From positions 1-37,146 of the forward strand of contig JACMPG010000270.1 of NCBI GenBank assembly GCA_014377625.1: DNA of 37,146 nt, in the 5' to 3' direction. The notes below the pieces were generated by a model. It worked only from the letters and a program-made list of their open reading frames with translations, was not told the DNA's origin and did not search any database. How positions within the stretch are numbered: position 1 is the stretch's first letter; each line of letters starts with the position of its first letter. Of this stretch, positions 24,131 to 32,292 are shown piece by piece. A program made the translations under genes and the position numbers. Source of the DNA: Spirosoma sp. Its GTDB lineage: Bacteria > Bacteroidota > Bacteroidia > Cytophagales > Spirosomataceae.

Positions 24131-25200
24131 TCCTCCAGCACATTACCGAAGATCGTGCATTTTAGCAGCAGGGCCAGTAGCAGAAATACGATGGCCCAGT
24201 GCAGATAAATCCGGTAATAATCGCGCACATCTTCGGAGACCCGGACTCGAACGGGGGCTTTCTCGAGCCGGTTGATCTGCGCAAAAATGGCCTGAAGCCG
24301 GCGGGTGTCGGTGGCCCGGAAAAAACTGCCGTTGCCCGTGGCGGCAATCGTCTTCAAAATCCCTTCATCGACCGTGGCCGCTTCCAACGCCGACGTAATG
24401 GGTTTACCTACGGCAATCGTATAAATCCGAATGTCAAACGCTTTGGCCAGCCGGGCCGCCGTAACGGGGTCGAGGTTGCCCGCTGTGTTGTCGCCGTCGC
24501 TGAGCAGGATAATGATTTTGCTGCGGGTGGTGCCCGATCTCAGACTATCCGTTTGGGTACTGTCGGCGGTGGTTTGGGGGCGTAGCCGCAGGATACACCG
24601 GGACAGGGCATCGCCAATGGCCGTACCCGACGTGCGGATCATCCGGGCGTTCAAGTCGCTCAGGTACTGCTTAACGAGGTCGTAATCGGTGGTGAGCGGG
24701 CAGAGCGAATAGGCTTCCCCGGCAAAGACTACCAGCCCGATGCGGTCGTGTTTACGGCCTTTCACAAACGACTGCGCCACGCGCCGGGCGGCAGACAGTC
24801 GGGTGGGTGGCAAATCGGTTTCGGTCATCGAATCTGATACGTCCATCGCCAGCATAATATCGATTCCGTCCGATTCTTCCTCCCGCTGCTCGCGCACAAT
24901 CTGCGGCCGGGCCAGGGCCACCAGTACCAGGCTCACGCCCAGAAAAACGCTGATGGGCAGTACGTACCGAAGACCGCGCAATAACGTTGCGCTCCTATGC
25001 GCTGGTTGACCATCCGCCGTTCGGAGCAGTATTGGTTCGAGCGATATCGTCAATCGCTGCTGCGAACGGCGGTGTAGGTAGTAACGCAGCACAAACAGTA
25101 GTAACACCACCGGAATACCCCACAGCACCAGCGGATTGGAAAATCGGTATTGCTGCCACTGCCCCCAACCCAGCCAGCGTATATCGTACCAATCGTTCAT
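24127..25200 (-). CDS. BatA-like VWA-domain membrane protein
   Basis: A 357-residue protein with two N-terminal membrane helices (about 24-40 and 78-97), a von Willebrand A domain with MIDAS motif DVSDS (D120-S124), and a C-terminal membrane helix. This is the layout of BatA from the Bacteroides aerotolerance cluster. The usual partners (BatB, BatC, BatD, MoxR, DUF58) are not next to it; the neighbour 12 bp upstream is glmS. It may be a stand-alone paralogue or separated from the cluster. Function of Bat proteins is still unclear; membrane-complex assembly under stress is the usual proposal. Confidence 0.85.
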   Translation of the reverse strand: MNDWYDIRWLGWGQWQQYRFSNPLVLWGIPVVLLLFVLRYYLHRRSQQRLTISLEPILLRTADGQPAHRSATLLRGLRYVLPISVFLGVSLVLVALARPQIVREQREEESDGIDIMLAMDVSDSMTETDLPPTRLSAARRVAQSFVKGRKHDRIGLVVFAGEAYSLCPLTTDYDLVKQYLSDLNARMIRTSGTAIGDALSRCILRLRPQTTADSTQTDSLRSGTTRSKIIILLSDGDNTAGNLDPVTAARLAKAFDIRIYTIAVGKPITSALEAATVDEGILKTIAATGNGSFFRATDTRRLQAIFAQINRLEKAPVRVRVSEDVRDYYRIYLHWAIVFLLLALLLKCTIFGNVLED

Positions 25201-25212
25201 ATATTTCCCCGC

Positions 25213-27054
25213 TTACTCTACCGTTACGGACTTGGCCAGATTGCGCGGCTGATCTACGTTGCGGCCCCGCATTACGGCAATGTCGTAGGCCAGTAATTGC
25301 AGCGGTACCACCGAGATCAGCGGCATCAGTACGTCGTGGACTTTCGGAATTTCGATGGTGAAGTCAACCATATCGGGCAGGTTGGTGTCGCCTTCAGTCG
25401 TTATGGCAATGACGCGGCCTTTGCGGGCTTTCACCTCCTGAATGTTCGACACCACTTTCTCGTACGAGCCATCTTTGGTTGCAATCACTACCACTGGCAT
25501 GTCTTCGTCGATAAGGGCAATGGGGCCGTGCTTCATCTCGGCAGCGGGGTATCCCTCGGCGTGGATGTAGCTAATTTCTTTGAGCTTCAGCGCACCTTCC
25601 AGGGCCACCGGGAAGTTCATGCCCCGACCCAGATAAATGAAGTTGCGGGCGTAGGTGAAAATATAAGCGATGTCCCTGATCTTCTGCGCCGACTCCAGCA
25701 CCTTCGCCACCTTATCCGGGATGCCTTCCAGTTCAACCAGCAACTGCCGAAACAGGGCGTCGGTAATGGTGCCTTTGCGGTGGGCCGTGGCAATGGCCAT
25801 AATCGTCAGCACCGTAACCTGCGCCGTAAATGCCTTGGTACTCGCTACGCCAATCTCCGGCCCCGCATGGGTATAGGCCCCGGCATCGGTAGCGCGGGCA
25901 ATAGACGAACCCACCACGTTGCAGACGCCGAAAATGGTGGCTCCCTTCGATTTGGCCAGTTCTATGGCCGCCAGCGTATCGGCCGTCTCGCCCGACTGTG
26001 AGATGGCAATGACAATATCGCCCTCGTTGATGATCGGGTTACGGTACCGAAACTCCGATGCATACTCAACCTCGACGGGTATCCGGGCCAATTCTTCAAA
26101 CAGATATTCGGCCACCAGCCCCGCGTGCCACGACGTACCGCAGCCGAGGATAATGATCCGCTCCGACCGAGCCAGCTGATCCATATAGTCACGCAGGCCG
26201 CCGAGTTGGATTGTACCGGCGTCGGCCAGGACGCGGCCCCGCATAGAGTCGGCAATGGAGCGGGGCTGCTCAAAAATTTCCTTGAGCATGAAATGGTCGT
26301 AACCGCCCTTTTCGATAGCTTCGAGTTCCAGTTCAATCTTGTGGACGTAGGGCGTAGTAAGCGTGTTGTCCAGCGTAGTTACGCGCAGTTCATCGTTTGT
26401 GATGACCGCAACTTCGTAATCGTTCAGATAAATTACGTCTTTGGTGTACTCCACAATGGGTGTAGCATCAGACGCCAGAAAATACTCGCCGTTGCCCACG
26501 CCAATCACTAAGGGTGATCCTTTGCGGGCGGCAATCAACTGCGTAGGATCGGCTTCGCTCATGACCACAATGGCATAGGCACCCACCACCTCCCGCAACG
26601 CCAGCCGCACGGCATCTTCGAGCGACGCATCGGGTGTGTTTTCCCAGATGTCTTCGATAAACTGCCCCAGCACTTCGGTATCGGTCTCGCTCTGGAAGCT
26701 GTGTCCTTTCTTGAGCAACGCCTGTTTGATAGTGGCGTAGTTCTCGATGATGCCGTTGTGAATGATAGCCAGTTTCCGGTGAAACGAGTAGTGCGGGTGG
26801 GCATTTACGTCGTTGGGTTCGCCGTGGGTGGCCCACCGGGTATGGCCCATGCCGATGGTGGCGTGCAGATCGCGCCCGGCCAGTTCGGCTTCCAGCGCAG
26901 CTACTTTGCCTTTCTTCTTGAATACGCTCAGGCCCGCTTGATTTTGCAGGGCCACGCCCGCACTGTCGTAACCCCGATATTCGAGTCGTTTCAGGCCTTT
27001 TATAATAATCGGAGCCGCGTCCTGCTGCCCCACATACGCTACAATACCACACAT
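25213..27054 (-). CDS. glmS: Glutamine--fructose-6-phosphate aminotransferase (isomerizing)
   Basis: A 613-residue GlmS that makes glucosamine-6-phosphate from fructose-6-phosphate and glutamine, the first step to UDP-GlcNAc for peptidoglycan and LPS. The N-terminal class II glutaminase domain starts with the catalytic Cys2 (MCGIVAYVGQ) and includes RLEYRGYDSAG and GHTRWATHG. Two SIS sugar-isomerase domains follow (GCGTSWHAG, SQSGETADT, GEIGVASTKAFT-like region), and the end reads NLAKSVTVE with the conserved C-terminal K-x-V-T-V-E. Length is normal. The upstream 175 bp hold the terminator of the preceding gene and no visible glmS ribozyme. The BatA-like gene follows 12 bp downstream. Confidence 0.97.
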   Translation of the reverse strand: MCGIVAYVGQQDAAPIIIKGLKRLEYRGYDSAGVALQNQAGLSVFKKKGKVAALEAELAGRDLHATIGMGHTRWATHGEPNDVNAHPHYSFHRKLAIIHNGIIENYATIKQALLKKGHSFQSETDTEVLGQFIEDIWENTPDASLEDAVRLALREVVGAYAIVVMSEADPTQLIAARKGSPLVIGVGNGEYFLASDATPIVEYTKDVIYLNDYEVAVITNDELRVTTLDNTLTTPYVHKIELELEAIEKGGYDHFMLKEIFEQPRSIADSMRGRVLADAGTIQLGGLRDYMDQLARSERIIILGCGTSWHAGLVAEYLFEELARIPVEVEYASEFRYRNPIINEGDIVIAISQSGETADTLAAIELAKSKGATIFGVCNVVGSSIARATDAGAYTHAGPEIGVASTKAFTAQVTVLTIMAIATAHRKGTITDALFRQLLVELEGIPDKVAKVLESAQKIRDIAYIFTYARNFIYLGRGMNFPVALEGALKLKEISYIHAEGYPAAEMKHGPIALIDEDMPVVVIATKDGSYEKVVSNIQEVKARKGRVIAITTEGDTNLPDMVDFTIEIPKVHDVLMPLISVVPLQLLAYDIAVMRGRNVDQPRNLAKSVTVE

Positions 27055-27159
27055 AGTGAATTAGAATTTACGAAGAGTGATTTACGATTAACTACTGCAT
27101 TACCGCCCTACTGGTTGTTGGTGAATACTACTCCAGAGTGTTACGATGCAAAGTAAAAC

Positions 27160-27187
27160 GTAAAAAGCCGGAATTCCGGCTTTTTAC
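27160..27187 (-). terminator. Perfect 28-bp palindrome, rho-independent terminator
   Basis: GTAAAAAGCCGGAATT and its mirror complement form an unbroken 28-bp palindrome: a GCCGG stem with A/T runs on both sides. It lies 41 bp after the stop of the DUF4270 gene on the minus strand and ahead of glmS, and should end the DUF4270 transcript. Confidence 0.85.
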
Positions 27188-27228
27188 ATACGATATAAAC
27201 AAGTCAGACTTGACTAACTCGCTGCCGG

Positions 27229-28704
27229 TCAGGTCGAAGTTGTGTAGAATACAATCAGTTTCACGCTGGTTTTTCCGTCCATAATCATACGCCAGAGCCG
27301 GTCTGTCAGATAAAACTGCGTCTGATCCGATATGCCCCCGGTTTGCGGATTTGACGCGAGCAAATCACCCCCGGGCGACAGCAGCACCAGACCCGTATTT
27401 GGACTTACATTGGCAACGATCGACTGAAAATAGCCGCCGAGTTCAAAGGTATAGGTGTTCCGCAGCAGATCCCGGCCTACCTGCTGTACCTGAACGAAAC
27501 TGCCCGGCGTCCGGTCAAATGGCCCCATGAAGGGTACTAAAAACGGAAAACCACCGAATGCCGAAATACCCGTACCAACCACAGGTAATCGGCGTAACTG
27601 GTTTTTCTCGTTTACCTCGGCCAGAGCCAGAAGACCAGGATTGGTAAATAACAGATTTGTTGGAACAGTTGGCGTAATGATCAGATCGGCCCGGTTGATA
27701 GCCACCCGGCCACCCGGCGACAGATTTTTCAGCGATGGGAAGCTCAGTTTGGTCGTAACCCCCGTAGCGGGCTGATTGTAGGTGAACCCACCCGTAGCGG
27801 CTGCCGGTAGTGGAACACCCTTCTGCAACCGGGCCAACGGCGTTGCGCTGCGGTCGGTAGTGATCTGATTGAACCGCTTGCCATTGAGCAGCAGGAATTG
27901 CGTCCGGCGTGACGTTTCGCCCTGCACGTGGTAGTACACGGCAACGTAGGAGCCAAAAATGGTACTATTTGATATAACTCCGGGCTGGAAACCCAGCATA
28001 GCTGCCTGCGCCGTAGCATCGGACGTTAGTAACAGACCCGACCGGAACTGAGCCTGGAAAGCCGCATTATTGGCTACCTTACCCGCGTCAGTATTTGCAA
28101 CGGTAAGTATCTGTTTGCCATAAGCGTCGGGCAACGGAAAACGGGCGGGTACCGAGTCCCGGGCAGTTGGCCGGGGACGGATCACCCGCTTAGCCAATGG
28201 TGTCGCTTCGGAACCTACTACGCTGCTGATGTCGTATGACTGTGCCTGACGCAGACTGTCGGTCAGCCGAAAGACCTGAATCTCCTGCCTTATCGTCGTG
28301 TCGCCGTACCAGGCTCCGTTCAGATCCAGCACCAAACGGGTCGAGTCATAGACAATCCGGCTGGGCGTTGTGGCCACGTTGGTCAGCGTATCGTTTACGA
28401 CAAAATCGGTGGCAAAGCGGGACTGTACGAACGCTTTCGCCTGTATCTTGCCAAAGACCGGATCAGTGTAACGACCAACCAACAGCATACTTTGATCGTT
28501 GCTGCGCACTGAATCCAGCAGAATCGTTTCGCGGGTAATGGTCAGCGTGTCGGTGTATAAAATCCCTACCGGCGTAGTGGGCGACAAACCAATTTCCTTG
28601 GGTTCTTCACAGGCCAGAACGCCCGCTACGGAACCAGCGAGTAGAAAAAGTCTACCCAGCCAGTTGCGTGTAGAGGTTGTAATAGCGTTCGGCAACATCT
28701 TCAT
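27229..28704 (-). CDS. DUF4270 lipoprotein
   Basis: A Bacteroidota-specific DUF4270 protein of about 490 residues. From the ATG at 28704 a basic start and hydrophobic stretch lead to lipobox VLAC (C32). Family features include PVGILYTDTLTITRETILLDSV near the N-terminus and the GRYTDPVFGKIQAKAFVQ segment. Its function is not established; members are predicted surface or periplasmic lipoproteins. The start region lies inside the 3' end of the upstream GT5-domain gene (overlap about 50 bp). Possible starts are 28698, 28704 or 28716, none with a clear ribosome binding site, so translation is probably coupled. The pairing with the GT5 protein and divergent panC is a known Bacteroidota arrangement. 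Confidence 0.85.
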   Translation of the reverse strand: MKMLPNAITTSTRNWLGRLFLLAGSVAGVLACEEPKEIGLSPTTPVGILYTDTLTITRETILLDSVRSNDQSMLLVGRYTDPVFGKIQAKAFVQSRFATDFVVNDTLTNVATTPSRIVYDSTRLVLDLNGAWYGDTTIRQEIQVFRLTDSLRQAQSYDISSVVGSEATPLAKRVIRPRPTARDSVPARFPLPDAYGKQILTVANTDAGKVANNAAFQAQFRSGLLLTSDATAQAAMLGFQPGVISNSTIFGSYVAVYYHVQGETSRRTQFLLLNGKRFNQITTDRSATPLARLQKGVPLPAAATGGFTYNQPATGVTTKLSFPSLKNLSPGGRVAINRADLIITPTVPTNLLFTNPGLLALAEVNEKNQLRRLPVVGTGISAFGGFPFLVPFMGPFDRTPGSFVQVQQVGRDLLRNTYTFELGGYFQSIVANVSPNTGLVLLSPGGDLLASNPQTGGISDQTQFYLTDRLWRMIMDGKTSVKLIVFYTTST

Positions 28705-29458
28705 CTTCGGCAGCATCAAATTTATGTTCGGGGAAATCGTTTAAAATGGCATTCAGGCTTTCGCTCGTTTCTTCGTCGGCCCGCACCACGGCGTCGGCGT
28801 AGGTAGAGCCGAGCCGGATAAAGCCTGTAAAATCGGCAGATTTTAATTCGGCAAGCATGGCTTCGTCGATGTCCATCATTCGGGCCTTCTCAATCAGGTC
28901 GCCATTAAACCGGTGATCGAACCCATTGTTATAGACCGTAAAGACCGACTTGGTGTCTTTGAACATCGGGTCGTTTTTGTAGGTCGTTTTTAGATACAGC
29001 GGAATCAGGGCGGTCATCCAGTCATTGCAGTGTACGATGTCTGGTGCCCAGCCGAGTTTCTTTACCGTTTCCAGCACGCCTTTGCAGAAGAAGATAGCCC
29101 GCTCGTCGTTGTCGTCGTAGAAACGGTTTTCCTTGTCATGGAAAACGTACTTCCGCTGGAAATAGTCTTCGTTATCGATGAAATAGACCTGTAGCTTGGC
29201 CGTCGGAATGGACGCTACCTTGATGATCAGCGGTTTTTCCTCGTCGCCAACGGCAATATTGATACCCGATAGCCGTACCACCTCGTGCAGCCGGTTTTTA
29301 CGTTCGTTGATCAGCCCGAAGCGCGGTACCAGAATACGGATTTCCATGCCTTTTTCCTGCATGACCTGTGGCAATTTGCGGACAAAATCGGCCACGTCGG
29401 ACGTTTTCAGGAAGGGGTTGATTTCACTGGCTACGTAAAGAATGCGTAATTTGCTCAT
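28652..29458 (-). CDS. GT5-domain-only 'glycogen synthase' family protein
   Basis: A 268-residue protein corresponding to the N-terminal (GT5) domain of starch/glycogen synthase, without the C-terminal glycosyl-transfer domain (full enzymes are about 475 residues). It starts like a synthase (KLRILYVASEINPF) and keeps PDIVHCNDWMTALIPLYL. The ADP-glucose-binding KTGGL motif, however, reads KTSDV (K18). With half the catalytic fold and the key glycines missing it is unlikely to make glycogen; this short form is widespread in Bacteroidota and may have a regulatory or other sugar-binding role. It is divergent from panC (92-bp spacer) and overlaps the DUF4270 gene downstream. Confidence 0.85.
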   Translation of the reverse strand: MSKLRILYVASEINPFLKTSDVADFVRKLPQVMQEKGMEIRILVPRFGLINERKNRLHEVVRLSGINIAVGDEEKPLIIKVASIPTAKLQVYFIDNEDYFQRKYVFHDKENRFYDDNDERAIFFCKGVLETVKKLGWAPDIVHCNDWMTALIPLYLKTTYKNDPMFKDTKSVFTVYNNGFDHRFNGDLIEKARMMDIDEAMLAELKSADFTGFIRLGSTYADAVVRADEETSESLNAILNDFPEHKFDAAEDEDVAERYYNLYTQLAG

Positions 29459-29550
29459 AGGTAACGGGAAGCGTGTGATGTCTGAGAATCAAAAAACTTG
29501 CAAAATTATACAAATTTTTCCCGTATTTCAATCATTCTTCGCTAAAAAAG

Positions 29551-30390
29551 ATGCGTCAGTTTACGTCCATTCCTGCCCTTCGTCAGCACCTCAGCACCCT
29601 TGATCCTGCCCAAACCGTTGCGCTTGTACCCACTATGGGCGCGTTGCACGAGGGGCATTTAGCGCTCGTTGAACAGGCCCGGGAGGAGAACGACGTAGTT
29701 ATATGCAGCATCTTTGTGAACCCCGTTCAGTTCAATAATCCCGCCGACCTGGCCCTCTACCCGCGTACCCTCGACGCTGATCAGGCCCTGCTCGAACCGG
29801 CGGGCTGCGACGTAATTTTCGCGCCCGCTGCCGATGAGATGTATCCCGAACCGCCCGCGCTGATGCTGAACTTTGGCGAACTCGAAACAGTGATGGAAGG
29901 GGCCATGCGACCGGGGCATTTCAACGGCGTGGGTATTGTGGTGGCCAAGCTGTTCAACATCGTACAGCCGCACCGGGCATATTTCGGTCAGAAAGATTTA
30001 CAGCAGGTAGCCGTAGTGCGCCGGTTAATCCGCGACCTGAGTTTCCCCATCGAGCTAATCCGGTTTCCCACCGTGCGCGAACCTGACGGCCTGGCCCTGT
30101 CGTCGCGCAACCGTAACCTAACGTCCACCGAACGCCAACAGGCACCCGCCCTGTACGAGGCCCTGACAATGGCCCATGATCTGCTGCGCGGGGCACAGTC
30201 CGTAACACAGGCCAAAGCCGCCGTAACGGCTCTTTTCGCCGACCGGCCCGGCTTCCGGCTCGAATACGTCGAAGTCGCCAACGCCGACACGCTCCAGCCC
30301 GTTACCGAAGTGCTGGCACCGGGCCAAACCGCCATTTGTATAGCCGCCCACCTCGGCCACGTCCGCCTGATCGACAATCTGGTATTTTGA
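29551..30390 (+). CDS. panC: Pantothenate synthetase
   Basis: A 279-residue PanC, joining pantoate and beta-alanine with ATP in coenzyme A biosynthesis. Signatures include PTMGALHEGH (27-36, ATP-binding HxGH), CSIFVNPVQF, YFGQKDLQQ and LALSSRNRNL. Length is normal and the protein is complete, ending LGHVRLIDNLVF. The last 113 bp (30278-30390) are duplicated 733 bp downstream after a toxin-antitoxin cassette, with mostly synonymous differences. Excision between the two copies would rebuild a full panC. Divergent from the GT5-domain gene. Confidence 0.96.
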   Translation: MRQFTSIPALRQHLSTLDPAQTVALVPTMGALHEGHLALVEQAREENDVVICSIFVNPVQFNNPADLALYPRTLDADQALLEPAGCDVIFAPAADEMYPEPPALMLNFGELETVMEGAMRPGHFNGVGIVVAKLFNIVQPHRAYFGQKDLQQVAVVRRLIRDLSFPIELIRFPTVREPDGLALSSRNRNLTSTERQQAPALYEALTMAHDLLRGAQSVTQAKAAVTALFADRPGFRLEYVEVANADTLQPVTEVLAPGQTAICIAAHLGHVRLIDNLVF

Positions 30391-30415
30391 AGAAAAACGA
30401 CAACCCAACAAGCTA

Positions 30416-30637
30416 ATGAATGCACGAATCACAATCGACCCCGCCGTTTGTCACGGCAAACCAACTATCCGCGGCTCACGGCTTTTGGTAACTACCATTC
30501 TGGAACTGCTGGCTGATGGAGCAAGCTGGCCGGAACTGCTGGAAGAATACCCCGCCCTTGAACCAGACGACATCCGGGCTTGCCTGTCGTATGCTGTACA
30601 GCTAAGTCAGTTCAAATCGTTACCGCTGGCCGCATGA
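30416..30637 (+). CDS. DUF433 protein, probable antitoxin
   Basis: A 73-residue DUF433 protein (ITIDPAVCHGKPTIRGSRLLVTTILELLADG is the hallmark, followed by EEYPALEPDDIRACLSYA). DUF433 proteins have a helix-turn-helix-like fold and pair with DUF5615 PIN-like toxins such as the one that follows. The stop codon TGA overlaps the ATG of the toxin gene (ATGA), so translation is coupled. Begins 25 bp after the panC stop, within the segment bracketed by the panC 3'-end duplication. Confidence 0.88.
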   Translation: MNARITIDPAVCHGKPTIRGSRLLVTTILELLADGASWPELLEEYPALEPDDIRACLSYAVQLSQFKSLPLAA

Positions 30638-30987
30638 AGTTCCTCGTTGACGAGCAATTGCCTGTATTACTCGCCGAGTGGCTGCAATCCAAAGGGTATG
30701 ATGCTGTGCACGTCTCGTCTCTGTTGGCTAACGTCAGAATCCCAGATAGCTACATTTGCGAGCGAAGTATGGCCGAAGATCGAATCGTTGTCACCAAGGA
30801 CAGCGACTTTCTCAACTCATACCTCCTCAGGCAACAGCCGTACAAACTGCTTTACGTAACGACGGGAAACCTGCGAAATCGCCCCATGCTCGACTTATTC
30901 AGGACGTCGTTCGGACAACTGATTGCGGCCTTTGAAACAGCGGAGGTCATTGAACTCAATCAACAGACGATGAGGGTCTGGTTCTAA
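30634..30987 (+). CDS. DUF5615 PIN-like protein, probable toxin
   Basis: A 117-residue DUF5615 protein with PIN-like nuclease fold. It has the first acidic residue in KFLVDEQLP (D6), the middle TKDSDF motif, and conserved LLYVTTGNLRN. Partner of the DUF433 antitoxin through a 4-bp ATGA overlap. These modules (MbcAT/VapBC-like in logic) are presumed RNases held in check by the antitoxin; activity of this one is inferred. The frame extends upstream to 30580, but the ATG at 30634 fits the domain start and overlap. Lies inside the panC-flanked cassette. Confidence 0.88.
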   Translation: MKFLVDEQLPVLLAEWLQSKGYDAVHVSSLLANVRIPDSYICERSMAEDRIVVTKDSDFLNSYLLRQQPYKLLYVTTGNLRNRPMLDLFRTSFGQLIAAFETAEVIELNQQTMRVWF

Positions 30988-31010
30988 AACGACACGAGTT
31001 TTCCTGACTC

Positions 31011-31123
31011 CCAACGCTGACATGCTCCAGCCGGTTAGCGAAGTGCTGGCACCGGGCCAAACCGCCATTTGCATAGCCGCCCACCTCGGCCACGTCCGCC
31101 TGATCGATAATTTGGTATTTTAG
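31011..31123 (+). pseudogene. Second copy of the panC 3' end
   Basis: 113 bp aligned without gaps to 30278-30390 with 9 differences (about 92% identity). It encodes NADMLQPVSEVLAPGQTAIC and on to LIDNLVF, with its own TAG stop in place of TGA. Only two of the differences before the stop change an amino acid (T to M, T to S). No start codon or upstream panC sequence is attached. It ends 9 bp from the stop of the convergent M28 peptidase gene. Likely the displaced original terminus of panC, or the residue of a duplication. Confidence 0.9.
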
Positions 31124-31132
31124 GGTTAGCCA

Positions 31133-32221
31133 TCACTCATTTGCTACCCGCCAAGCGGTTTGGAAGATCAGCGTGGCGCGTTTTCGCAGGGCTTCGTAAT
31201 TGATTTTATCGGCGGTGTCACTAAACTGGTGGTAGTCGGTGTGCTGGCCGCTGGTAAAGAACAAGGCGGGGATGCCGAGTTTAGCAAAGTTGTACTGGTC
31301 AGAGCGATAAAAGAACTGCTCGGAGTCGTTGGCCGTATCGTAGCCTCCTTCGTTGAGGGCCAATCCTGACGTTTGGCGGTTAGCTGCTTCGGCAATTTGC
31401 TGCAACGGCGCACTTTGATCGTCGCGGATTAAGTAGCAATAATCGGGGGTTCTCCGATGCAACTGATCCACCCGGCCAATCATATCAGTGTTGATGTTAG
31501 CCTTAAGCTGACGTAGCGGAATGGAACTGTTATAGACAAAAAATAGCGACCCCAGTAACCCCACTTCTTCGCCCGAAAAAAGCAGAAACAGCACGCTACG
31601 CTGACTCCTGACACCCTGCCGGGCCAGACTGTCGAAGATGGCGGCCACCTCCAGCACCGTGGCCGTACCGGATGCGTTATCGTCGGCCCCTGGATAGAAA
31701 CGGTTGCCTGACTTGCCCAGATGGTCATAATGTGCCGACACAACGACGATCTCTGTTTTCAGCTCGTTGCCAATGAGCAGACCGCCTACATTGAACCCAA
31801 ATGAGACCTTGCTGCTGTCTTTAGCGGTTTGCGGCAGCGGCACCAGTTCAGACCGTTTGGTCGTTGCCCGGAGGTTACTACCATAACTACCATTCGCTGG
31901 CCCAAACAGGGCAACGTCGGTTGTTGTAAAGGCAAAAGCCTGACGGAACGATGCCTGCGTGGAGTCGAATCGGAAAGGAGCCGTTAAATGGTTCTGTCTG
32001 AAGGTCCGAATGCAGTAATTGGCCGCCAGCAACTGACCGGGCGTACCCACCTGACGCCCACCAAACTCTTCGGAAGCCAGCGTGTAAACGTGCTGCTTTA
32101 ACCGTTCGACCGAGACGCTAACCTGCGAAACGTCTGGCTGGGCCGATACCCTGCCAATACCAACTAACAGCAACAAAATTATCCGACCGTTACCCGCAAT
32201 CATTCTCTTTATACCAGACAT
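31133..32221 (-). CDS. M28-family zinc aminopeptidase, exported
   Basis: A 362-residue M28 peptidase with a signal peptide (hydrophobic 12-22, cut near VSAQ). Zinc-binding and catalytic residues are visible: SAHYDH (H164), PGADDNASG (D180/D181), SGEE (E218/E219), NTDMIG and the final SGQHTDYH. These enzymes remove N-terminal residues from peptides in the periplasm or outside the cell. It is the last gene of a minus-strand stretch, convergent with the panC 3'-end copy. A strong hairpin (32236-32274) separates it from the M14 peptidase gene upstream, so it is probably transcribed on its own. Confidence 0.92.
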   Translation of the reverse strand: MSGIKRMIAGNGRIILLLLVGIGRVSAQPDVSQVSVSVERLKQHVYTLASEEFGGRQVGTPGQLLAANYCIRTFRQNHLTAPFRFDSTQASFRQAFAFTTTDVALFGPANGSYGSNLRATTKRSELVPLPQTAKDSSKVSFGFNVGGLLIGNELKTEIVVVSAHYDHLGKSGNRFYPGADDNASGTATVLEVAAIFDSLARQGVRSQRSVLFLLFSGEEVGLLGSLFFVYNSSIPLRQLKANINTDMIGRVDQLHRRTPDYCYLIRDDQSAPLQQIAEAANRQTSGLALNEGGYDTANDSEQFFYRSDQYNFAKLGIPALFFTSGQHTDYHQFSDTADKINYEALRKRATLIFQTAWRVANE

Positions 32222-32235
32222 AGTGGGCCAAAAAT

Positions 32236-32274
32236 AAGCCGCTGCCCGTATCTGATCGATACGGGCAGCGGCTT
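32236..32274 (-). terminator. Strong rho-independent terminator after the M14 peptidase gene
   Basis: A 17-bp perfect stem (AAGCCGCTGCCCGTATC and its complement) around a 5-nt loop, followed on the minus strand by ATTTTTGG. It lies 18 bp after the stop of the M14 gene and 15 bp before the M28 start. Confidence 0.92.
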
Positions 32275-32292
32275 AACTATAAAATTACTGTA

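Noticed and set aside
27055-27228. glmS ribozyme upstream of glmS
   Set aside because: No recognisable ribozyme core; the only structure is the 28-bp palindromic terminator of the upstream gene, and glmS ribozymes are typical of Firmicutes.
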